Shown here: one piece after another, positions 46,921-56,134 of the stretch | Layout: the number at the start of each line of letters is the position of its first letter | Numbering within the stretch: position 1 is the first letter of the stretch | Assembly (NCBI RefSeq): GCF_004344915.1 | Contig: NZ_SKFG01000005.1 | Span: 31,738-95,737 of the forward strand | DNA: 64,000 nt | Origin: Paenibacillus albiflavus | Lineage (GTDB): Bacteria > Bacillota > Bacilli > Paenibacillales > NBRC-103111 | Direction: 5' to 3' | Translations under genes and position numbers: made by a program | The notes under the pieces: model-generated | Told to the model about the DNA's origin: nothing | Seen by the model: only the letters and a program-made list of their open reading frames with translations | Databases searched by the model: none

Positions 46921-48381
46921 ATGAATCGTTCGGAAATACCTGTTGCCAAAAATAAGGAATACATTGCCGAGATCGTCGGAATCGGACATGAAGGAGAAGG
47001 GGTAGGCCGTGTGAATGGCTTTACCCTTTTTATTCCTGGGGCGCTGCCAGGTGAGAAGGTACTTACTAAAGTAGTTAAAGTGAAAAAACAATACGGCTAC
47101 GGCAAGCTGCTTGAAGTAGTCGAGCAGAGCGCGGATCGAATCGATCCTTTATGCGGGATCTACAGTAAATGCGGCGGCTGCCAATTGCAGCACCTCAGCT
47201 ATGAAGCGCAGCTTCGCTGGAAGCGTCAGCTTGTTATCGACAATCTGGAGCGGATTGGGAAGTTGAAAGTTGCGGATTCGGAAGGGAACGATGAGGCAAG
47301 TACAGAAGGAAAACAAACCAATTCACCAAGCGCAGGAGAAAAACAAACCAATTCCGGGATTGTTGTGTACCCTACTCTAGGGATGAAAGATCCTTGGCGT
47401 TATCGCAACAAGGCTCAGGTTCCAATGGGCGAGGAGCAGGGCGGTCTTGTCGGCGGCTTCTATGCACAAGGCAGTCATCGCATCATTGATATGGATACCT
47501 GCTTGATTCAGCATGAGCGTAACGATGATGTCGTGGCGAAGATCAAGGATATTGGTCGTCGTCTTGGCGTATCTGCTTATAATGAAGAAACACACACAGG
47601 TCTGCTTCGCCATGTTGTGGTGAAGGTGGGTTTCCGCACAGGGGAAACGATGGTTGTCCTTGTAACGAATGGCGACAAGATCCCGCAAGTAGATGAATGG
47701 ATTGCAGGCATCAGACAAGCCTTGCCTGAAGTCGTGTCCATCGTACAGAATGTCAATCGTGAGCGGACGAATGTGATTTTTGGCGGGAAGACACGTGTCC
47801 TCTGGGGACAAGAGTACATCTACGACTATATCGGCGATGTGAAGTTCGCAATCTCCGCGAGATCGTTCTATCAAGTGAACCCTGTACAGACGGAAGTATT
47901 GTATGGGAAGGCGCTAGAGTACGCTGATTTGAGCGGAGATGAGGTCGTGATCGATGCCTATTGTGGCATCGGAACGATATCTTTGTTCCTTGCGCGGCAT
48001 GCCCGCAAGGTGCATGGCGTCGAGATCGTGCCAGAAGCGATCGCAGACGCTGTTCGTAATGCCGAGTTAAACGGCATTACGAACGTTGACTTCGGCGTTG
48101 GCGCCGCCGAAGTTGTTATCCCCGCGTGGCAGAACGCGGGGATGCAAGCAGACGTGGTGGTCGTCGACCCACCACGCAAGGGCTGCGACGCGGCGTTGAT
48201 CGCGTCGATCCTCTCGATGCGTCCACGGCGCATCGTGTACGTGTCGTGCAATGCTTCGACACTTGCAAGAGATCTGAGATTATTCGAGGATGGCGGATAC
48301 CGAACAGAGTGCGTGCAGCCTGTGGATATGTTCCCGCATACGGTGCATGTGGAATCGGTCATATTGATGGTTAGAAAATGA
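46921..48381 (+). CDS. rlmCD: 23S rRNA (uracil-5)-methyltransferase
   Basis: A 486-residue RumA-family SAM enzyme; the B. subtilis orthologue methylates U747 and U1939 of 23S rRNA. A TRAM domain (to about 65) precedes the CGIYSKCGGCQLQHL iron-sulfur Cys cluster, the SAM motif VIDAYCGIGTISLFLA, and catalytic Cys in YVSCNASTLARDL. A low-complexity linker near residues 118-145 includes duplicated KQTNS segments (DNA repeats at 47309 and 47338). The 3' third is richer in GC than the rest. Confidence 0.93.
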   Translation: MNRSEIPVAKNKEYIAEIVGIGHEGEGVGRVNGFTLFIPGALPGEKVLTKVVKVKKQYGYGKLLEVVEQSADRIDPLCGIYSKCGGCQLQHLSYEAQLRWKRQLVIDNLERIGKLKVADSEGNDEASTEGKQTNSPSAGEKQTNSGIVVYPTLGMKDPWRYRNKAQVPMGEEQGGLVGGFYAQGSHRIIDMDTCLIQHERNDDVVAKIKDIGRRLGVSAYNEETHTGLLRHVVVKVGFRTGETMVVLVTNGDKIPQVDEWIAGIRQALPEVVSIVQNVNRERTNVIFGGKTRVLWGQEYIYDYIGDVKFAISARSFYQVNPVQTEVLYGKALEYADLSGDEVVIDAYCGIGTISLFLARHARKVHGVEIVPEAIADAVRNAELNGITNVDFGVGAAEVVIPAWQNAGMQADVVVVDPPRKGCDAALIASILSMRPRRIVYVSCNASTLARDLRLFEDGGYRTECVQPVDMFPHTVHVESVILMVRK

Positions 48382-48384
48382 GGT

Positions 48385-48519
48385 GTGACAGTATCGCTCA
48401 AATGTAATGTTGATGAAATTTTGGAGTCTCAGCTGGGAGCGTGTATCGCTGTCTACGATGAGGTGGGGGACGATTATCCGCCTAGTCTCCATAACGTAAT
48501 AGAAATCCGATCTAGATAA
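48385..48519 (+). CDS. possible 44-residue ORF after rlmCD
   Basis: A GTG start and a frame of VTVSLKCNVDEILESQLGAC then IAVYDEVGDDYPP, ending in a TAA inside the terminator loop. It starts three bases after the rlmCD stop with AATGAGGT upstream. The residue mix looks protein-like, but length and position leave it doubtful. Confidence 0.28.
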   Translation: MTVSLKCNVDEILESQLGACIAVYDEVGDDYPPSLHNVIEIRSR

Positions 48520-48537
48520 GATCGGATTTTTTACGTT
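48504..48537 (+). terminator. rho-independent terminator
   Basis: AATCCGATCT-AGATA-AGATCGGATT with T6, after rlmCD. Confidence 0.85.
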
Positions 48538-48830
48538 TAGGAGATTCAAAAGGTTAAAACAGAACACCAGTTTGAAAATGTAACAATTACAAGGTATTAA
48601 GCGGTAGTATTATTCCGTGTCCGCAGGCGTTGTTTCTTTACACCGGATCTTATAAAAACTCATCTGATATTGAAATCTGACGAAACCCGGAACTTTCAAA
48701 AGCACGTTTCTAACATATTTCTACAGTCGTTTGCGGTGGTGACACTTCGCTGATACTACACCAAATTGAGCAGGTGCAGTAAGCGAAAGTGTAGTCGAAA
48801 AAAACGCTGAAAAGCCCGCAGAAGCGGTCT
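48538..48830. other. gene-free stretch
   Basis: About 290 bp in which I see no gene or clear signal. Frames on the minus strand here may belong to the decayed sigma-factor gene to the right. Confidence 0.45.
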
Positions 48831-49213
48831 TTTCAGCAGAGAGAATGCTGGTGTGGTGATGTTCGCGCTTCTCCTGATGGTCTGTTAAAGTAGAACGCGG
48901 ATTGTCTGTCCCGATCTTCATATTCTCTAGCACTTGAAGTCGTTCCTTCCCCCCAAAAACGCACTCCTTCACGCCAATAATTTCGCCTTACCTTCATTCG
49001 TGAACAGAAGCCTGGATCGGACTGTCTAACGGACGAATGTAGCATGCGAGCGATCTGCTCATATACCTCGTATTGCCTGATAATGCCGATAGACTTTGAG
49101 GAATGTTTCCTGCATAACATCTTGTGCCAGAAAATGATCTCTCATGATACTGTTTGCAGAATAATAAACCTGCTGCTTATGACGCTGATAGAACGAATCG
49201 AAGGTGCCTCCAT
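48830..49213 (-). pseudogene. ECF sigma factor remnant
   Basis: The minus strand from 49213 reads GTFDSFYQRHKQQVYYSANSI, then MRDHFLAQDVMQETFLKVYRH, then QAIRGI-stop, the region 2 of an ECF sigma factor (FxxLYxxY..., AEDxxQETF). After the stop the sequence continues in other frames (IARMLHSSVRQSDPGFCSR) without a region 4. The start lies right after the solute-binding protein stop, with GGAGG but no clear start codon. It is a decayed gene, formerly downstream in the same operon. Left boundary uncertain. Confidence 0.7.
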
Positions 49214-49214
49214 A

Positions 49215-50558
49215 TTACTCATTGAGATAGGTCGTTACTCGATTCTGAATGAGCTTGCTTACGTCTTTAGCGGATTTCTGTCCATTCATAAAAGTGGCGA
49301 ATTCCTCTCTGACGATCATATAGACCTTATTGTCTACGTAGTTGCGCGCACCAGCTTGCTCCATAAATTTCTTCACGTCTTCGATTCGTTGTTTAGCTGT
49401 TTCTGTGTCGGGCAGCAGCTCGCTTGAGGAATCCAGCATCCCGTTAGCTAGTTGATGTAAGGCATCATCGAAAAGCTTATCAGCTGCCTGCTTATTCACC
49501 GGAAGTCCTGCGAAATCGGGCATCGTTTGCACTTCATCTGACAATAGATATTTGATAAACTCCCACGCTTCTAGCTGCACCTTAGATGAACTGTTAATCC
49601 CAAGACTGTTATACACTTTAAAAGGCAGCCCCTGAAGGGTATCGTTTACCGTTGGCTTGTTATAATATTTAGACTTCATAGGTGTCATAAGCACTTGTTG
49701 CGCACTGGAAATATCCTGTAACGAGAAGACTCCTTTATCATAGTCTTGCGTGAACTCACTGCTGAGAATGCCATCGTCATACATTGATTTAATCTCTTGC
49801 ATCATACTGCGGAACATATCGGAATCGAAGTTCGCTTTTCCGCCCTGGACGAGTTGAGGGTAACTCTCCTCTAGATAGTCATTGAGCAGCAACTCGGGAG
49901 GAAAGTTGGTAAACCCGAGAGAGTCCCCTTGCTCCTTGATCTGTTTGCCAATGTCTTTGAATTGACCCCATGTCCACGGTTTATCCTGATCCAGCTTAAT
50001 ATTCGCCTGCTCCATTAAGTTTGTATTTCCTGCTACCATACCGACCGAGAAGGAGAGTGGGATCGCATAGAGTCCGTCCCCCTGCTGCGAGGCTTGCAAA
50101 ATATTGTTGTAATACTTGCTCTTGTCAATAGACTTATCCTTCTCCATCAGATCATATAGATTCACGAGAAGGTTCTTCTCTACGAACTTATCTTGTGGCA
50201 AATTGTTCATGAAGATCAAGTCCGCCCCTTTACCGGCAATAACCTGCGTCGTAACGCTCTGAACATATTTCTCCATACCCAACCCCGACATCGAGATCAC
50301 TACATCGCTACTTTCTGGTTTGGGCAACGGAATAAACTCTTGAATCTCAAAGTGGATGTTAGGATGTAAATCCTCGAATTGTGCAGCGACTTGCTTTAGA
50401 TATCCATCCGCACTGGGCACTGCGATGACGATTGTCTTCTCTCCATTAGGATCAGGGTTAGGATTAGTTGTTGTGGCTCCTGAATCGGATGATGCAGAAT
50501 CACAAGAGGTCAACAGGACGCACAGGGTTAATAGCATACATAATAACTTTGTTCTCAT
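49215..50558 (-). CDS. ABC transporter solute-binding lipoprotein
   Basis: A 447-residue family 1 solute-binding protein. The signal peptide LLCMLLTLCVLLTSC ends in a lipobox Cys, followed by a Ser/Asp-rich linker and KTIVIAVPSADGYLKQVAAQFEDLHPNIHFEI, the start of the periplasmic-type fold. GAGAGG lies 9 nt before the ATG at 50558. It is the fourth gene of the operon with two permeases and an adaptor. The ligand is unknown; sugars or oligosaccharides are usual for the family. Confidence 0.85.
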   Translation of the reverse strand: MRTKLLCMLLTLCVLLTSCDSASSDSGATTTNPNPDPNGEKTIVIAVPSADGYLKQVAAQFEDLHPNIHFEIQEFIPLPKPESSDVVISMSGLGMEKYVQSVTTQVIAGKGADLIFMNNLPQDKFVEKNLLVNLYDLMEKDKSIDKSKYYNNILQASQQGDGLYAIPLSFSVGMVAGNTNLMEQANIKLDQDKPWTWGQFKDIGKQIKEQGDSLGFTNFPPELLLNDYLEESYPQLVQGGKANFDSDMFRSMMQEIKSMYDDGILSSEFTQDYDKGVFSLQDISSAQQVLMTPMKSKYYNKPTVNDTLQGLPFKVYNSLGINSSSKVQLEAWEFIKYLLSDEVQTMPDFAGLPVNKQAADKLFDDALHQLANGMLDSSSELLPDTETAKQRIEDVKKFMEQAGARNYVDNKVYMIVREEFATFMNGQKSAKDVSKLIQNRVTTYLNE

Positions 50559-50572
50559 AATATTCATTCCTC

Positions 50573-51715
50573 TCACTGTAGTCGAATTCGATTTCCTTCT
50601 TGTAACGGTTCACTGGACTCAGCGATAATGTCATCTCGCGTCGTTAATCCTTTGAGCACGATGATCTCATCGGCGTTCTCATCTCCTGTCGAGATGTAAG
50701 CTTTACGTACGGTGTACGTATTGCCAAGCGTGCTTTGATTCATGTCCACGACGAGAACAAAGCTGCCTGTGCCGTCTTTTTTCACAATATGTTTGTTTAT
50801 AACCAATCCCGGGTCGGAAGTCTTCTTCTCCAGGTTCACACTAGCTTTCTCGCCGCTATGAAGCTTGTCGCCTGATACTGCCACCACAACGGTTTTCTTC
50901 GCCGCTCCGGCAGTTTCACCCTCACTTGATGCTCTACTGAGCGCACCGCCGCTCTGATCGGAGGCTGAGGTTGTTGCGTCTTGAATCTCCACAATCCTCC
51001 CTTTGAGACGCTGATCCGAGCTTCCCTTCACAAGTACACTAACCTCTTCATCGAGCTGTAATAAATTAGCGGCCCCTTCCTCTATGGCAAAAGAGAACTG
51101 ATACCCTGCGTCACGTTGAACCACGGTGACCAACGCTTGTCCTTGCGAGGGGATCATTCCGATCTTCGCCTCCACCTTGGCAATGATGCCGTCAAACGGT
51201 GCAATAATCGTACCTTTCTTTGTGACGTCCTTTCGTAGCTTATCAAGCTTGCGCTTGGCTATGTCGAGATCCAGTTGATCGATCTCGAGGTCGCGCTTAG
51301 CTTTACGTAACGCGTCGGCATCACCGGATTGATAAGCCACAATGCATTGCTCTTGCAACACTTCTTGATTCAAATACCGCTTCTTTAAGTCGGCTTCTGC
51401 GTCAAGCACTTGCTGCTGCGCGTCGGTGGTGTCGAAGGTGACGAGGTTTTGCCCTTTTTTCACCTCCTCATGAAGCTCAACATGCACCTTGGTGACTTCA
51501 CTACCACCCTCGCTCGTAAGTTCGACTTGCTCTCGGGGCTGTAACACCCCATTGCCTTGAATGCGTCGGTCTAATGTTTTCATCGACGGCTTCTCGGTTG
51601 TCACTTTCGGCAGCATCGCCGTCTGAAATGTATTACTGAACAAGGTGAGTCCACCTAAAATGACAAAGAACGTGACGAACAGAATGCTTGCCAGACGCTG
51701 TCGTCGTTGGAACAT
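50573..51715 (-). CDS. membrane-fusion (RND-type) adaptor protein
   Basis: A 380-residue membrane-fusion protein. One N-terminal membrane anchor (ILFVTFFVILGGLTLFSN) precedes a lipoyl half (QGNGVLQPREQVELTSEGGSEVTKVHVELHEEVKKGQNLVTFD), an alpha-hairpin coiled coil (LDAEADLKKRY...KRKLDKLRKDV), the second lipoyl half (GTIIAPFDGIIAKVEA) and beta-barrel strands. Adaptors normally join efflux pumps such as YknX with YknYZ; here it sits between importer-type permease and binding-protein genes. Its stop lies 14 nt before the solute-binding protein start. Confidence 0.87.
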   Translation of the reverse strand: MFQRRQRLASILFVTFFVILGGLTLFSNTFQTAMLPKVTTEKPSMKTLDRRIQGNGVLQPREQVELTSEGGSEVTKVHVELHEEVKKGQNLVTFDTTDAQQQVLDAEADLKKRYLNQEVLQEQCIVAYQSGDADALRKAKRDLEIDQLDLDIAKRKLDKLRKDVTKKGTIIAPFDGIIAKVEAKIGMIPSQGQALVTVVQRDAGYQFSFAIEEGAANLLQLDEEVSVLVKGSSDQRLKGRIVEIQDATTSASDQSGGALSRASSEGETAGAAKKTVVVAVSGDKLHSGEKASVNLEKKTSDPGLVINKHIVKKDGTGSFVLVVDMNQSTLGNTYTVRKAYISTGDENADEIIVLKGLTTRDDIIAESSEPLQEGNRIRLQ

Positions 51716-51738
51716 AGGGATTCACTCCTTTCAATTCG

Positions 51739-52602
51739 TTAGCCTTTCACACCGGAAAGCTGAATTCCCTCAATAAAGTATCGTTCTGCACATAAGAAAA
51801 GGAGCAACATTGGCACCATATAGACCACCGATGCGGCAAAAGAAACCCCAAGAGCTTCTTCCTGAATGCGAGATAAGAAGACAGACAACGGCTGTAGTGT
51901 CGGGTCCTGTAAGAAAATAAGTGGCTGCTCTACCATATTCCAATAATCGGCGAACAATAGGACGAAAAGTGCTGCGATTCCTGGCTTGACCATCGGCAAC
52001 ACAATGGAGAAGAAAATGTGTATATAGCCTGCACCATCGATTTTCGCTGCTTCCATATACGCCGAATGGATGTGCAGCATAAATTGCCGCAGCAGGAACA
52101 CGCCGAAAGCGCCAAAGATACCTGGTAGAATGATAGAACTCGGATGATTTAGAAGACCGAGGCGATCCGCCATTATGTAATTCGGAACTAACGTGACCTG
52201 AAATGGCATGATCATCGTGATCAAGTATAGGAAGAACAAAGGGTCGCGACCAGGAAAACGGAGCTTCCCGAATGCGAAGGCCGCTAACGTCGCGACGACT
52301 ACTTGGCCAAGAATGATTGGAACGACCATCAGCACAGAATTCCAGAACATGAGTAGAAACCGGGGAGTTGCGATTAAGACTTTGAAATATTGTTGAAAAG
52401 AAACCCAATCGGGTATCCACTTCAAGTTGACGAACGTGGTAATGTCGGTCTTGCCGAGCATCCCGTAGTTTGCGATAATTTCCCGTTCCATCATCAAGGA
52501 ATTGACGAAGGTAAGGATAACGGGCGTTAAGATGAGAATGGCAATCGTAACTAAGAGCAACGTACGGAGCCAAATGAGGTTCAGTTCCTTATTCACGAGC
52601 AT
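51739..52602 (-). CDS. carbohydrate-type ABC permease (MalG-like)
   Basis: A 287-residue inner-membrane permease with about six helices. The EAA loop that contacts the ATPase is EAAKIDGAGYIHIFFSIVLPMVKPGIAAL near residue 190. It is followed by FVLLFADYWNM and a C-terminal helix. It starts shortly after the first permease. The start ATG at 52602 has AGGAGGTG upstream. No ATPase is encoded nearby, so a shared MsmX-type ATPase is expected. Confidence 0.9.
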   Translation of the reverse strand: MLVNKELNLIWLRTLLLVTIAILILTPVILTFVNSLMMEREIIANYGMLGKTDITTFVNLKWIPDWVSFQQYFKVLIATPRFLLMFWNSVLMVVPIILGQVVVATLAAFAFGKLRFPGRDPLFFLYLITMIMPFQVTLVPNYIMADRLGLLNHPSSIILPGIFGAFGVFLLRQFMLHIHSAYMEAAKIDGAGYIHIFFSIVLPMVKPGIAALFVLLFADYWNMVEQPLIFLQDPTLQPLSVFLSRIQEEALGVSFAASVVYMVPMLLLFLCAERYFIEGIQLSGVKG

Positions 52603-52626
52603 GCACCTCCTGTTCAGAGTTGTGTG

Positions 52627-53499
52627 TTATTCCATGAAAGCATTGAACTTCCGTTCCACGCGGAATAGGATCGAAATGATTACGAGAATGCTAAGCGCCA
52701 TACAGACTGCAACAGCAGAGAGCTTTTGAATGTCGAGCGATAGAAACGTATTGTTCATGTAATGCTGGATCATATAGATACGGTCATGCGGGTATGCGCC
52801 AGCGACGAGATACGTCTCGCGGAATACTTTGAACGAGTTCAAGATCGACATCAGAATAACGAGAAACGTCGTTGGTGTTAAATAGGTTAATGTGATGCTC
52901 CACAATTTACGGAACGGACTCGCTCCTTCGAGATTCGCAATCTCGTAATATTGATCCGGGATGTTCTGTAGTCCTGCGAGAAACAGGACGACATTATACC
53001 CGAGGTTCTTCCACACATAGATACCGACGATCACCGCTCCCGCATAGTCCGATTTCATCCAGTCCTGACGATCTAGTCCGAAATGGGTGAGGAACTGATT
53101 AAGCGCTCCGTTCCAGTCAAATAGAATCTGCCACACGAGCACGATGGACGCGACAGGGACGACAAGTGGCAGTACGTAAGCTGTACGCAACCAATTACGA
53201 AAGAACACGCGTTGATTCAAGAGCAAAGCGAGCATGAGCGATGTGGCGACGAGAATGGGCACACTAATCGCTGTGAACCAGAAGGTGTTGGACATTGCTT
53301 TTTGGAAAGAAGAGCTTAAGAATAGATCCTTATAATTTGTAAGTGTTAGACCAGCACCTCCAAGACGATCTTGGAACGAGATCAATACACTTTGACCAAA
53401 GGGAACAAGATAGAATAGAGCAAATCCGATCAGACTCGGAGCGAGAAAGCCTAAGGAGATTAACAACTCCTTGTAGGCTAGACGATTCTTTTTGATCAT
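52627..53499 (-). CDS. carbohydrate-type ABC permease (MalF-like)
   Basis: A 290-residue permease with six helices. LISLGFLAPSLIGFALFYLVPFG begins the first; the EAA-like loop is EIANLEGASPFRKLWSITLTYLTPTTF (about residue 195). GGAGG lies 5 nt before the ATG at 53499, which I choose over an upstream ATG at 53547 that has no site. First gene of the four-gene minus-strand operon. Confidence 0.9.
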   Translation of the reverse strand: MIKKNRLAYKELLISLGFLAPSLIGFALFYLVPFGQSVLISFQDRLGGAGLTLTNYKDLFLSSSFQKAMSNTFWFTAISVPILVATSLMLALLLNQRVFFRNWLRTAYVLPLVVPVASIVLVWQILFDWNGALNQFLTHFGLDRQDWMKSDYAGAVIVGIYVWKNLGYNVVLFLAGLQNIPDQYYEIANLEGASPFRKLWSITLTYLTPTTFLVILMSILNSFKVFRETYLVAGAYPHDRIYMIQHYMNNTFLSLDIQKLSAVAVCMALSILVIISILFRVERKFNAFME

Positions 53500-53687
53500 A
53501 GAACCTCCAATGATGATGTGGTTTCTGTCAGCATGTAGCGCTTGCATGGCTCAAATATACATATATAAGTCTACATACAAGCCTTGGGATAAGTTCGGAA
53601 ATAGTGTGTAAAAAGTGTGGAATTCTGTGTAGACGGCACAATATTTGTTACAATGTGAAGGAGAAATGTTACCGCTTGGAGGGAATT

Positions 53688-54398
53688 ATGCAGATATCCT
53701 ATCAAATTGCCGTTGTCGATGATGACGCGCAAATACGTGAGATTGTTGAAGCCTATTTACAACAAGAAGGATACCGTACCGTCTCATTGTCTTCCGCGGA
53801 AGAAGCGTGGGATTTGTGGAGTGACAGCCCGCCAGACATGTGGGTGCTCGATATTATGTTGCCTGGAATGAATGGCTTTGAATTATGCCGCCGTATTCGC
53901 AAAGATGGGGATGTACCGATCATCATGATCTCAGCCCGCGACGAGGATGTGGACAAGATTCTAGGTTTAGAGCTCGGCAGTGATGATTACTTAACGAAAC
54001 CGTTCAGCCCAAGAGAGCTCGTCGCTCGTGTGAACCGACTATTCCACCGCATTAGCTCGTTGAGGCAAGCCGAGGAATCCATTGGTTCTGCCCTTATGCG
54101 TCAAGCGGATGTAGAGCTAGGGGATTTACGTTTGGCACTCGAGGAGCGCCGTGTGTTCTGGCATGAGATCGAAATTGAGATGACGCTCAAAGAGTTCAAA
54201 CTCCTTCAGACGCTCGTTGAGCATCCGAATCGTGCTTTTTCACGGAATGAACTGCTGACATTAGTGTGGGGAGATGACTATTGGGGCAGTGAACGTGCGA
54301 TTGATGATCTGATCAAGCGACTTCGCCGCAAGATTCAGGAGCTCCCTATCGAGACGGTTTGGGGTCATGGTTACCGTCTACGTATGGAGGGGGATTAA
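53688..54398 (+). CDS. OmpR-family response regulator
   Basis: A 236-residue response regulator. VVDDDAQIREIVEAYL gives the acidic pocket, VLDIMLPGMNGFE the phospho-acceptor Asp, LTKPFSPRELVAR the Lys, and MTLKEFKLLQTLVEHP the effector domain. GGAGGG lies 4 nt before the ATG at 53688. It is divergent from the importer operon, which is probably its target. Such importers in Paenibacillus are more often paired with YesMN-type systems, so an OmpR-type partner is notable. Confidence 0.9.
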   Translation: MQISYQIAVVDDDAQIREIVEAYLQQEGYRTVSLSSAEEAWDLWSDSPPDMWVLDIMLPGMNGFELCRRIRKDGDVPIIMISARDEDVDKILGLELGSDDYLTKPFSPRELVARVNRLFHRISSLRQAEESIGSALMRQADVELGDLRLALEERRVFWHEIEIEMTLKEFKLLQTLVEHPNRAFSRNELLTLVWGDDYWGSERAIDDLIKRLRRKIQELPIETVWGHGYRLRMEGD

Positions 54399-54399
54399 G

Positions 54400-55788
54400 A
54401 TGAAATTGATCTATCGACTGAATCTATCCTTCGGCATATTATTACTGCTTATACTCGCGATTACCGCAGCGTTGATCTACCCGCTATTATTCAATACATT
54501 GGTTGAGAATCAACGTAGAGAGATGAGAGAGCAGGGGAGTAACCTATTGCAGACGTTTGCTCCAGATAATAAAGATGAAAAGTATGGATCGGCACAATAT
54601 ATTGACGAATATATTGACGTAGTAAGAAGTAATCCGAATCTACCCACGAGAGAAAACGGTGTCATCTTGGAAACCCCAACCATGATGATTTCATATAACA
54701 GCCTTGCGGGAAAGGAAGATTTGAACTGGAAGGAAATTGTACTCCAGAATGACTCGGGGAGTAGAATCTGGCAAGGGAAGAATGATGAATATATTATCGA
54801 GACTTCAAAAGCGCCGATAAAGGATTCATCTGAGGAGAAGGAAGCGGTGGCCATCCTTGCCACCCCGCTGAGTAAAGTGAAGTCGATGCATCTTGAGCTG
54901 TTCCAACGGATGATGCTGATTCTATCGATTGGAGGTATATTGACCTTTCTAGTCTGTATGTTCATTACGAGAAAGCTGGTTACTCCTCTAAGTGCGCTCA
55001 GACAGGAATTGAAGAAGGTCGAATCTCGTCGTTTCTCGGAAGTGCAGCGGGTGCAGTCCGATGGTGAGGTTGGCGAGGTGGCAGATTCAGTTTATCAGCT
55101 TGCTCGTGAGCTTGAGCAATACCAGTTGACGCAAAAGAAGTTTTTTCAGAATGCATCCCATGAGCTGAAAACGCCATTAATGTCGATCCAAGGGTACGCG
55201 GAGGGGATTAAGGACGGTATTTTTACAGGGGAGCGTGCAGAGATAGGCCTCGACGTGATTGTACGCGAGTGTGAGCATCTGAAGCACATCGTGACAGAGA
55301 TGATCTTGTTAGCGAAGCTGGAGAGTGAAGTGGGGATTTTTCATATGGAAGAGGTGTCGGTCCTTGACCTCATTCACGAGACGATGGAACGGATGAACCC
55401 CCTTGTGTTGAACGAAGGATTATTCCTTGAAGTTGAACACGGCGAGCAAGAGAAGTCATGTATGATTTATGCAGATCGAGAGAAGGTACTACAAGCTTTA
55501 ATTAACATTACGGGCAATGCGACTCGGTATGCAAAACATCGGATTCGCATGAAGGTGAAGGCTAACAACACGGGGGTAGACATTGAAATTACAGATGATG
55601 GGGAAGGAATTCCAGATGCGCTATTGCCGTATCTATTCAATCGGTTTACGAAGGGGAAGCAAGGGGATACAGGACTGGGGCTCGCGATTTCGCGGGTAAT
55701 TGTGGAGCGTTGCCATGGCCGAATTGTGGCTCGGAATCTACCGAATCAGGAGGGCGCGGTATTTGAATTGTACTTCCCGAGAGAATGA
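54400..55788 (+). CDS. sensor histidine kinase
   Basis: A 462-residue kinase. Two membrane helices (FGILLLLILAITAALIYPLLF; MMLILSIGGILTFLVCMFITR) enclose about 140 extracytoplasmic residues, then HAMP, His in FFQNASHELKTPLMSIQGYAEGI, N box (LINITGNATRYAK), G1 (DDGEGIPD) and G2 (GDTGLGLAI). The ATG at 54400 follows GGAGGGGG and lies one base after the regulator stop (TAA ends at 54398). Confidence 0.9.
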   Translation: MKLIYRLNLSFGILLLLILAITAALIYPLLFNTLVENQRREMREQGSNLLQTFAPDNKDEKYGSAQYIDEYIDVVRSNPNLPTRENGVILETPTMMISYNSLAGKEDLNWKEIVLQNDSGSRIWQGKNDEYIIETSKAPIKDSSEEKEAVAILATPLSKVKSMHLELFQRMMLILSIGGILTFLVCMFITRKLVTPLSALRQELKKVESRRFSEVQRVQSDGEVGEVADSVYQLARELEQYQLTQKKFFQNASHELKTPLMSIQGYAEGIKDGIFTGERAEIGLDVIVRECEHLKHIVTEMILLAKLESEVGIFHMEEVSVLDLIHETMERMNPLVLNEGLFLEVEHGEQEKSCMIYADREKVLQALINITGNATRYAKHRIRMKVKANNTGVDIEITDDGEGIPDALLPYLFNRFTKGKQGDTGLGLAISRVIVERCHGRIVARNLPNQEGAVFELYFPRE

Positions 55789-56134
55789 AAATCCGAAATA
55801 ATTAACGACGCGAGGATGGTAGTATCGAGATCCATTATGATTTCAAAAATCCGTGTTTAATGGGGGCTTAATTGCCCCTTTCATTTTGTCAGTAATAAGC
55901 ACTCGACACATGTTGAAAGTGTGGCTTTGTTGGTAAGGGTACGATAGTTTATAAAACACATGAATAACGATCTACGAGATATCTGTTCCTCCCGACATAC
56001 ATCGGAGGTTATTGCATGTTACAACTTGTTAAGTTAATAACGGTTAGACATCTGAAGATTTTCAAAATAAAACAGCAGTACTGGAGCATATCAAAATAAT
56101 GCCGGTGCTGCTGTTTTTTTTGATTCCAGATTGA
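55789..56134. other. gene-free stretch ending in a terminator
   Basis: About 345 bp without a gene. The final 55 bp hold a terminator (AACAGCAG.AC.GG pairing with CC.GT.CTGCTGTT, then T8; 56065-56120) that can serve the kinase gene and the convergent XRE gene. Confidence 0.6.
56065..56120. terminator. rho-independent terminator
   Basis: AAAACAGCAGTACTGG and CCGGTGCTGCTGTTTT pair with two mismatched positions; eight T residues follow on the plus strand. Confidence 0.7.

Noticed and set aside
48690..48715. GGAAC...CGTTT as an ECF-type promoter near the sigma remnant
   Set aside because: The spacing is too short for an ECF promoter, and no gene begins downstream in that direction.
51770..52573. 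Long 267-residue minus-strand frame inside the second permease
   Set aside because: It overlaps a clear permease in another frame and has no coherent fold; a shadow frame.
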